Part shown: piece after piece, positions 56,070 through 64,000 of the stretch
Position numbering within the stretch: position 1 is the stretch's first letter
How the letters are laid out: each line of letters opens with the position of its first letter
Assembly: GCA_964023275.1 (NCBI GenBank)
Contig: OZ029915.1
Coordinates: forward strand, 18,577,775 to 18,641,774
Source: Norana najaformis
Lineage: Eukaryota > Annelida > Clitellata > Crassiclitellata > Hormogastridae
DNA length: 64,000 nucleotides
Reading direction: 5' to 3'
The notes under the pieces: model-generated
The model's database searches: none
What the model was told of the DNA's origin: nothing
The model's input: only the letters and a program-made list of their open reading frames with translations
Program-made: the position numbers and the translations under genes

Positions 56070-56120
56070 AGAATGAGAAGAATGCGAATAATGCGAAGAA
56101 GAAGAATGCGAAGAGGAAGA

Positions 56121-56153
<33 letters not shown>

Positions 56154-56295
56154 GGAGGAGGAGGAGGAGGAAGAAGAGGAAGATGAAGAATGCGAAGAAT
56201 ACAAAGAAGAAGAATGCGAAGAAGAAAAAGAAGAAGAAGAAAAGAAGACGACGACGAAGAAGAAGAAGAAGATGATGATGAAGAAGAAGAATCTC
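56070..56295. repeat. GAA/GAG purine microsatellite, expanded RTE tail
   Basis: About 225 bp of gaagaa/gaggag triplets with interspersed aatgcg follow directly on the RTE 3' end, whose sister copy at 19107 has a short AAG tail. Lys/Arg-, Ser- and Leu-rich frames here are artefacts. Confidence 0.92.
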
Positions 56296-56299
56296 CATC

Positions 56300-57560
56300 C
56301 AAATGTCAACTTTTTGTTTAAAATTGTTCAAGCTTGTTGCATGTACTACTTCTTCTGGTAGCCGGTTCCAATGCTGTACAATCCTCTGGCAGAAGAATTT
56401 CCAAATATCTTACGATAAAATTTCAGACTGTGTCCTCTTATATGTTCAATTGCTGTCCTGTGCAAGAAGGTTTGCTCTTCTGTACGCCTAATTTCTAGTC
56501 CATGTAAAATTTTGTAGGTCACAATAAGATCACCTATGAATCTTCTTCTTTCTAAGCAATTAGCATAGGTCAGGAAACAGTGGAGCAGGTGAATACTTTC
56601 ATGTACTTGGGCTCGAGGATCGACAGGGACAGCGATTGTGGAGCAGAGATAAGGGTACGACTTGCAAAGGGATATGCAATGGCTACAAATCTTAAAAAAA
56701 TATGGAAAAGCCATGGCATATCACTGGTAACAAAGATGAGGCTCTTGATGACATTAGTATGGCCGGTGGCACTGTACGGATGTGAGAGTTGGACTTTGAG
56801 GAAGGAGGAAGAGAGGAGGATAGAAGCATTCGAGATGAAATGTCTAAGAATGATCATGCAAATATCGTGGATGGAAATGCGGTCAAATGAATGGGTACTG
56901 GAAGCGGCTGGAGTAGAGAGGAATCTTTTGAAGACAGTAAGGAAAAGGAAATTGATCTATTTTGGCCACATCATGAGGAAGGAGGGAACATGCATCGAGA
57001 AGGAGATAATACAGGGCACAATACCGGGAGGACGGAAAAGAGGAAGACCGAGAATAAACTGGTTGGGCAACATCAGGGCATGGACTGGGCTAACAATGGA
57101 GGAGATGCTCAGGCTGGTGGAAGACAGAGGACACTGGAGGAACATTGTGCATGATGCGGCCGAATCTCGGAACGAGGAAGGCTGAGAACAGAACAGAACA
57201 TGAATCTTCTTCTTTCTAAGCAATTAAAGGCCCAACTTTTGAAGCCTTTCTTCTATGGTATCCTCACTAGACTTCTGATGAGTTTAGGAGCTTTTTGGTA
57301 CTTTTCCCAGGCATTCAATGTCTTTTTGTAGTTCGGATTCGAAACCTGGCTATAAAATCCTAGATGTGGTCTAATGTATGTATTGTACAGTATCTTGAAA
57401 CTATCAATGTCCATCTGCTTGATACTTCTTTTTTATCATAGCAGGAACTGACACTGCTTTACTTGTTGCTTTTCTACATTGCTGGCTCCGCTTCAGATCT
57501 TCATCGATCCACATTCCCTAGTCTTTCTCAATTTCAATCATTTTATGGCTTCAGAACACA
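56300..57560 (-). pseudogene. CR1-like LINE, split by an RTE insertion
   Basis: In minus-strand order: EKDLGMWIDEDLKRSQQCRK (near 57500), a decayed RPHL-like step (near 57370), EERLQKLGL (near 57235), then beyond the insertion LERRRFIGDLIVTYKILHGL (near 56540) and LHRTAIEHIRGHSLKFYRKI (near 56430). This is the canonical C-terminal order of CR1/jockey-type LINEs. The insert at 56563-57199 separates the LGL and LERRR steps. Confidence 0.85.
56563..57199 (+). mobile_element. RTE (BovB-like subtype) 3' fragment with 27-bp target duplication
   Basis: A 201-codon open frame reads VNTFMYLGSRIDRDSDCGAE, VALYGCESWTLRKEEERRIE, LIYFGHIMRKEGTCIEKEII and GGRKRGRPRINWL, then HWRNIVHDAAESRNEEG with stop, and a short (AACAG)n tail. 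This is the thumb/C-terminal region of RTE polymerases and a different subfamily from 18087 and 53930. Identical 27-bp sequences at 56536-56562 and 57200-57226 flank it. Confidence 0.93.
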
Positions 57561-57707
57561 ATGTATCATTGCCCGAGATCTTTCATCAAAGGAAGCAATT
57601 ATTTTAGAGTCTTTGCTTTGAATTGCTTTAATATGCCCTTGAAATAACCGAATATAATGTTTTAAAGTGGTCAGAATTTTCTGCAGGCCTATAAGTGCCT
57701 CAACATG

Positions 57708-57955
57708 CCTAGTTAGCTACATCGGTAAGTGCGTATGCCAAGGAGTCTCTGTGCGTGAGAACCCCAGGTTCGCGTCCCGATCGTGGCTTATTTCAGAGAT
57801 TTAAATCTCGGGCTAGTACGGCCCGTGCACGGGAACCTTAAATGGCGTGGCGCCCATTCAAACAGGAAGCGGTGGTGAAGAATCTCACCCGATAAATTCA
57901 TTGCAAAATGAGCAGGGTCGAGGCCATACGGTCGCTCTATAAAACCTATACATTT
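57708..57955 (+). mobile_element. tRNA-derived SINE family A, near full-length copy
   Basis: Same family as 51548-51810. The tRNA-like head has a B box GGTTCGCGTCCC, then tatttcagagatttaaatct, cgggctagtacggcccgtgc, gagcagggtcgaggccatac and tail gtcgctctataaaacc. Confidence 0.82.
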
Positions 57956-58059
57956 ATATTTGACATTACAGGCGGTCGAAGCACCATTCGAACTTCGACC
58001 CGAACCGCACTAGAAGCTTACAATTTTGTCTTTATAATGTGCCACAATAATGCAATAAC

Positions 58060-58270
58060 CAGCTTTTGCGGCAGCAACTAAGATTAAAATCGATGATCGG
58101 ACCTTTCGGGTCGCTGGCCCGCATGCGTGGAACAACCGTCAACAGGCCAATTGTGAAAAACTGTTAACGATTTCAAAAAATCATTGAAATTCTTTCTATC
58201 TATTCTGAGACTGTTATTATTACCTGCGCTGACAGTTGACACTGTAACGCACCCAAGCTTCGAAGTGTCT
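58060..58270 (+). pseudogene. LINE C-terminal fragment
   Basis: The plus strand reads RLKSMIGPFGSLARMRGTTV and, in another frame, IDDRTFRVAGPHAWNN, which corresponds to the 'RSFSVAGPR.WN.LP' C-terminal signature. Confidence 0.55.
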
Positions 58271-58274
58271 CGCT

Positions 58275-59400
58275 ACTCGTAATGCTGTATAAATTGTGGA
58301 CATTTAATTACATTTGTGCAACATTTTCTCATCAAAGTTATCACGCACTTCCAAACACAATTTTCTTGAAAATGTAAAGAACCTGCAGTCTGATAATGTT
58401 AGAAAAATTATAATTACATTACTATTTTTATAGATTTATATATCGCAACTTTCATTTATTTCTATTTTACGACTTACTTATTTATTTCCAAGAAACAAGG
58501 TGCTATAAAAATATTCCGGAAATGGATTGATAATTTTGCTCGAGAGAAACAGTCTGTAATGGATGAATAAATTTGGTTTGGAATTACTGAAATCGAATTT
58601 ACCAGTATGGCTAAGGTTGGTTGCACTAATCTTTTTTCTTATTGGCCAGGTTATGCTGTGCTTAACATTAGTTTGAAAATAAGAATTTAGCAGTGTTTGG
58701 GTTAAGAATTATTTACTTACATCGCGCCCAGATTGTTTTTTAATTGTAAATAACTCGTAATTATTTAATGTGCACTCGGAATGATGATCGATATTTTGGC
58801 TTTGAAACGTCAGGTTTACAGCTTACGTAACATGTTCCTTAGGGAGAATTAGACGTTCCTATTACAGGAACAACAGGGTAGGGCGGGCGGATGAGGTGTA
58901 GGATTTCTAGGAATGATAATGGCGCATATTGTCTTGAAATAGTGTTGCAGTTATCTCGATCATCCTCTGATTTCAGTTAAGGTTGCTCAGTACTTTAATG
59001 ATAATCTGCGATTGCTGACTTTGCAAGGTGATATAAACCGAAAGAAGTGACAATGTTAAACTGAAAGAGGTGTAGCCAGCTGAAGTCTTTCTAATGCAAT
59101 AATTATGATTTTATAGCCTTGATCATGAATTTGTGGTTGTGAATTAGCAGCAAGGAAGGCCAATGTTTGCCCAAACTTTGTTTGGTATAGATGTTATTGA
59201 CTATTTCCAAGCGAGAGGCTTTTTATAAGGGAATCTGTGAACCTGAGGAACAGTTTTGGGAATAGGCTTTTTGCAGCCAGAGGCTTTGAATTATTTAGAT
59301 GTTAAACTTATGGATATGACCAAAAGAGTTTAGCAATTATTAGAACAGTTATGAAGTATTATGTTTGCTCAAATGAGGTATCTGTGTATATGAAATCGCC
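58275..59400. other. Intergenic, nothing recognised
   Basis: Unique AT-rich DNA with no open frame, splice pattern or repeat that I can support. Confidence 0.4.
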
Positions 59401-59475
59401 TACGATTCCTTGCTCAGCCGATGGACACATGGCGTGTTAACAAATGTCTTACTTACTTACTTACTGGTGTAGTTA
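59400..59475 (+). repeat. (TTAC)n-tailed retroelement 3' end
   Basis: 'Gattccttgctcagccgatg' through 'gacacatggcgtgttaacaa' to an acttacttact tail is the inverted counterpart of 20168-20240. Confidence 0.75.
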
Positions 59476-59737
59476 GACACACCAGTTGGTGTAGTTAGAC
59501 AGCAGCAACTTGTTATATGTTATGAAGTTGCTAATTTATAGTATGATACAGCATTTCATAAGAGAGCAAACTTTCAGAATTTCTGTGTGAGTGTGTATGT
59601 GTGTGTGTGCAGTATATGTGCTTTGCAAATTCACTTTAGTTAAGGTTCATATTAGAATTGAGCTAACAAAATGCTGATGCATTAGAAGAGGCTTATTAAA
59701 GGTGCTATTTATTTTGAACTGGTTTTTTTTAATCATC

Positions 59738-60290
59738 ATCATCATTTCATTTCATTGCTCCACAAAAAGACAACAGCATATAACATATTACATTTAAAAA
59801 AAATTCATGTGGGATACAACAGGCAATCCCAGAAAGAACCATGTTCCGGTTATTAGGGACGCCTACATCACATGGAATGCTATTTGAAATGACAAATAAT
59901 CAACTGAACAGGCCTATAGTCCAACTGGACTTGAGCTAACAGGACCTTTATAACAAGAACCAAAAAAGCTTAACTAACAGAATGAAGTAATTCACATGAA
60001 TTCTCTTATTGAGTTCATTCAAATATGTGCATATATAATGTTTAAATAATTTAATATTGGGCTGAGTATGAATGTCATGAGATAAATTGTTCCATAAAGA
60101 AGGACCAGCGCATTTAATAGAAAATAAACGAGTGTTTGTACGGGCATAACTTGTATGATAATTATCCTTTGATCTGGTATTATAAGTGTGGTAGTCAAAG
60201 TTGGATGAAAAATAACCAGAGAGGGCAGAAGGAAGTAAGTTATGGACTGGTTTGTGTATATACATACACATAGAAAAATCCTAAACAAGA
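59738..60290 (-). pseudogene. LINE 3' portion with (ATG)n tail
   Basis: A 107-codon minus-strand frame reads HTYNTRSKDNYHTSYARTNT and RLFSIKCAGPSLWNNLSHDI, the usual C-terminal signature of CR1/L2-type LINEs. Non-coding 3' sequence follows, ending in a (GAT)n tail near 59738-59750. Confidence 0.8.
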
Positions 60291-60294
60291 TGTC

Positions 60295-61000
60295 TCCTGT
60301 TTTATATATATACGTCGTTAATTTTCATGCAACAACATGGTAATGTAAATCAAATTTTACTTTATCACAGAATCACAGATGAGGAACCAGGGTTCTCATG
60401 ACTATATTGTACTTCAATATATTGCTGTATAAAAATCCTCCATCATTTGCTCACTAAGCATAAATATACAAATTGTGGACTATACTAGTTTCCATGACTG
60501 ATTTAATACAAATTCTTATATTCTTATAGTTTTCTCTCAAACTGTGTATAAAGTTAGATTTTAAAACGTATTTTGTGTAATGTTTTGCAGACACTATATT
60601 TTGAGCAGGATGCATTTGTTATGGGCACTTTAGACAGGGCACCAATTTCATGAGCTAACAGAAATGGACTTCATAATGGTTTTCCTATTCACATGTTCCA
60701 GTATTTCCCTGGCCTGTTGGTGATCTTCAAGGGTTTTGGAGTAAAGCATGTTGATTTATTTGTAATCACAGTTTCTTAGGTTGCTGCAATGACTTCAGAG
60801 AGCATTTAAGTGAACTGAAGATGGGGAGCAGTATGTAAATTAACAAAGATTGTCTTCCTTTCAGTAGGTTGAGAGGAAGAGAAGAAGGGAATGTAAACTA
60901 AAAAGTAAATTTATCTTGGTGATTTGTTTTTGTACTTGTCAAGAGTTGTGTGTGTGTTTAGGCAAAGTAAGATGCTTGTTAATTTAATGCAGCCCGTTGT
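60295..61000. other. Intergenic, nothing recognised
   Basis: AT-rich DNA between two LINEs. No supported feature. Confidence 0.4.
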
Positions 61001-61004
61001 CAAC

Positions 61005-62605
61005 AGTGAGTCCTCAGAGGCGTGGTCAGAGAAAAAGATCTCTGGTCTTTTAATAATGCCATTGACCTAGGTCCAACCATCACTTCAATTTTTCATTGCA
61101 TGAAGGATTCTTCCCTTCATGCCGTAGTTCATCCTGTACTAAGGAAACCTTGTTTTGAATCTAATTACAGGCTCATCTCAACTTTGAATTTTGTATCTAT
61201 AATTCTTGGACGGGTAGTTGTGGATCGTATACAAACTTACCTATCACTTAACTTGCTAATATCCCCCTTTCAGTCAGCATACTGTAAGTTTCATTCAACA
61301 GAATCCACCCTTCTTGATGTTCATAATGACATCATGTGTTCTATGGATAAGGGTAGGTTGATGGCACTTGTTCTTGATTTGTCTGCTGCTTTTGATACTG
61401 TAGTTGTGAATCGATTGTTCTGTTGCATTTTTTGCATTTTCTGCATCACTGATCTGCGGTTTCTGGTCCCACCGTGCATTGGTTTGCTACTTGTCTTAGT
61501 CCACACACTGAATCAGTAAGATTAAATGGTAACTATTAATCTAGTGCTTTGTTGACATGTGGTGTCCCACAGTATTCTGTGTTAGGTCCTGTTTTGTTTA
61601 CGTTATACACCAGACAACTAGATACATTGCTTGACAGTCATGAACTAGGATTTCATTTCTGTGTTGACAATACTCAGAGTTACATTTAATTTGACATTTT
61701 ATCTTGTCACTTGTCTGTGCAGCTGTTGTTTACTGCCTTTGAGGAGGTGTAATCTTGAATGGTGGGTGATAAACTCCCCTTAACCTGTCGAAAACTGAAT
61801 TTGCTCTTCTGAGCACTCAACAGCTGATTTTGATTGTAACTTGGGTGTTGCTTCTGATTCTACTGTATCTCACTGACTCTGTAAACGGTATTTGTAAGTT
61901 GTTATACATGTATCTTTGTAACTTGTGCAGAATTAGGCATTATGTCCCGTGTCTTCAGGGATATCTCTGGCAAACACAGTGACTCTAGATGTCTTGGTTA
62001 CTGTAACTCACTTCTTACTGGTATCACCAAATCAAACCTGCAGAAACTCAAAAAAGTTCAGAACTCAAAAGAGTTCAGAACTCAAAAGAGTTCAGAACTC
62101 TTTGGCTAGAGTTACAACTAACATGTCAAAATATGAGTAGATAACCCCTATCTTTAAATATCTGCACTGGTTTCCTGTTCAGCGAAGGATTTGTTTCAGA
62201 TTGGGACTTATAGTTTATAAACAATTGAACTCTGGCCAACCACAATACTTAAACTCAGTCCACATTCCCAGACTTATCATTATTTAACCAGGTCACCTGA
62301 TTGTCTTTCTATGCTGATACCTAAGACTAGAGCTGTTCTTGGTGAACAGGCCTTTTTGGTAGATTTTGGGAATCTTTTCCTGTAGCTGTTCTTTCTGCTC
62401 AGTCTGTTGTGTTATTTCATTCTTGACTTAAGATTTGCCTGTTTCAGATTGCTTATCTAGCTGCCTCTGTGTCATAGTGGACTGACTTTCTGGATGTTGA
62501 CCTGATTGTGGTTTGGTTTTGGTGCACCATCACTTGATGCCTTGTGCATTAGACATCAGCATGATAGAAATTATTAATAAATAAGTAAATAATAATAAAT
62601 AGTGA
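61005..62605 (+). pseudogene. L2-like LINE, reverse transcriptase to 3' end, decayed
   Basis: The plus strand keeps a 165-codon frame with ALHAVVHPVLRKP-like, NYRLISTLNFVSIILGRVVV, SPFQSAYCKFHSTESTLLDV and MALVLDLSAAFDTVVVNRLF, the first reverse-transcriptase blocks including the LDLSAAFD acidic motif. Later steps (SVLGPVLF-like near 61580, a decayed YVDD step near 61660, KKVQNSLARVTTNMSKYE near 62060, YLHWFPVQRRICFRLGLIVY near 62160) carry stops. It ends in the shared 3' terminus (ggttttggtgcaccatcact) and a TAA-rich tail near 62600. Confidence 0.88.
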
Positions 62606-62609
62606 GCTC

Positions 62610-64000
62610 AAGCGCAGAAACCAAAACATCCATCCAGCATCCTTTAGCATGCAGGCTTGGAGCCAAGGGTTAATTTTTGAGTGTAAAGCAGATCATGAGT
62701 GAACTCTTTGCCAGAGATGTTCTTACAGGTGTTGGTCTACATATTCTGTAATGAGTGGGTACAGTGGGGAATTTAATCAAGTAAGTCCCTTCTGGGGTGC
62801 TAATAGGCGATAGACTTTTCACAGTTTTGCACTGCTGGTTCTGCTTCATTTGATCAGGTCATGTCATTTCACACCCAAGTCTAACCATGATTTGTCAGTT
62901 TCACACTGGGAAGTGAACCCAGAATGTGGAGGTGAAAGGGAAATATGTTAACAGTCTGCTTGCCATTTTGTCACCCTTTTTGTATATGTATATGGCAGTT
63001 TTGGTATAATATACTGGAATTCCAGTTTGCAGGTTTGTGGTTTAAAACCGCACCAGAGCACATAATATTTCTGTTTTTCTTCTATGTATCAGTTGTATGC
63101 TAATGAATTTGAGAATAAATTTGACCACAAGTCTGCACTTTTTAGAAAAACAGTATGGGAGGCTTGCATTCTGAGATGCTAAGGCAGAAGAACAAAGTTG
63201 CTAACCCTGAATATCCATGCTCAGACCTTGACTGCCCGAAAGGGCTAGGCCCTAGGACATATCTTTGCCAAAGGTCCATGCCATGACTGCCTCAAAGGCC
63301 CAGGACATATCTGTTTCAAAGAACTGATGTTATTATCAGTGTTACTCGAGTCACCATTTCACACTAGGCAACCATTGATATTTTCAACTTTTTGGAGATA
63401 AAGGGTGTGTGCTATAACACAGAGCTCTAATTAATCCGGTTAATAGATATTTATGGTTTGGCCAGTCACCTGTAATACTGTATGTTTCATTGTTTTCATG
63501 TGTTTTCTTTTGCCTTGCATGTGGAAAACAGATATTTCGATATTTTTGTCATTCTCTGGTCCTTGCCTGGTCTTTTGCAACCGCTGGTGCCATCTCCACC
63601 AAGTTAATCATGGCAATGGAGCAATTTATCTGAAATAACTGCTTCAGAAGCTGTGATGGTGAGCTGCAAGATCACTGATTGCCTTTCATCAGCTGAGCCA
63701 ATAGTTAATGATTTGCTGACCATAGATATCATAAATGGTGTTTAGATTTGGTTCATTAAGATAGCACTTAATCACTGTCTTACTCTGTCAGTCTTTGAAG
63801 GCTGGCTTGATACTTGTTTGAGTTTGAGCAAGAAGCTGTGTTCATTTTGCATTTTGGCATTTCCCCTTCTGATTCACTAAATGTTCACTTTCATTCACTG
63901 TTTGTATAGCTAAGGTACCTTGCTTATTTACACTTCTGTTGTCTTTATCAGTTTACTCTTTTCTCTAATTGTGTTGCTTCTAATGCATTATTTAATGGTA
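62610..64000. other. Intergenic, nothing recognised
   Basis: AT-rich DNA. Short frames such as 63453-63638 have no signature. No repeats identified by eye. Confidence 0.4.

Larger units (their letters stand above)
53930..56070 (+). mobile_element. RTE-clade retrotransposon, second copy, carrying two insertions
   Basis: The reading order is a decayed linker (DVLKDEVLAPISEMKNNKAS, near 54025), NIPAEILKNLGGKAMAELKR, then after the MITE at 54383-54548 YICLVNYEKAFDRADWKKLM and [33 protein letters not shown]. After the insertion at 55056-55445 come [40 protein letters not shown] and a decayed RGRPRQ step. It belongs to the same family as 18087-19119. The catalytic FADD step is altered (FAYH), so the copy is dead. 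Confidence 0.9.

Noticed and set aside
55873..56331. Long frames rich in Ser, Leu, Phe or Lys/Arg on both strands
   Set aside because: All arise from the GAA/GAG microsatellite. Every frame of such a tract is open.
61949..62140. Independent small gene
   Set aside because: It is the C-terminal part of the LINE at 61005-62605. The repeated 'aaaagagttcagaactc' words are a local slip inside it.

Overview
This is animal nuclear DNA. It has spliced genes with GT/AG introns, CpG-rich promoter-like patches, about 37% GC (estimated by eye) and many transposable elements. The repeat mix (L2/Rex1/CR1-like LINEs, RTE elements, tRNA-derived SINEs, hAT and TA-duplicating DNA transposons) and the many copies of the octamer TAGGCCTA suggest a marine invertebrate. 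I cannot name the species. There are no operons, CRISPR arrays or prokaryotic features. Most open frames are repeat remnants.

Two host genes can be rebuilt exon by exon, both on the minus strand. (1) Cytochrome b5, six coding exons from 47848 to 37171. It gives a complete 135-residue protein with both haem-ligand histidines and a C-terminal membrane anchor, and every intron phase agrees. (2) A larger gene with a probable start at 31119, running off the left edge. Its exons between 15592 and 347 join in phase and encode a C-terminal nucleoside 2-deoxyribosyltransferase-like domain (exons at 5896-5987, 4655-4708, 3397-3475 and 347-425). An N-terminal region that I do not recognise comes before it. 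One exon (15089-15348) has a single-base frameshift in a homopolymer. A CpG-rich patch at 31.0-31.8 kb sits at its start and may also serve a divergent plus-strand gene, for which I see only weak exon candidates (31552-31640 and 34737-34837).

Layout. 0-31 kb is the deoxyribosyltransferase-like gene. Its introns hold LINE remnants, a 198/206-bp tandem duplication, a polypyrimidine tract, a 29-bp minisatellite, a TA-flanked element with inverted repeats, a nest of transposons at 16.1-19.4 kb and a decayed multi-copy mobile gene at 22-23 kb. 31-37 kb is intergenic, with a small hAT-type MITE and a three-unit tandem repeat. 37-48 kb is cytochrome b5, with LINEs, two (TA)n arrays and a hAT element in its introns. 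48-64 kb has no host gene I can recognise. It is a repeat graveyard of SINEs, LINEs, a 9-11-bp satellite and a strongly nested RTE/LINE/MITE block at 53.9-57.6 kb.

The most instructive features are the insertions with readable target-site duplications. An RTE copy lies inside a hAT transposase, where removing the insert restores the reading frame. Two copies of one MITE have perfect 8-bp duplications. An RTE copy lies inside a LINE with a 27-bp duplication. I found no convincing undescribed molecular system. The deoxyribosyltransferase-like gene is the best lead.
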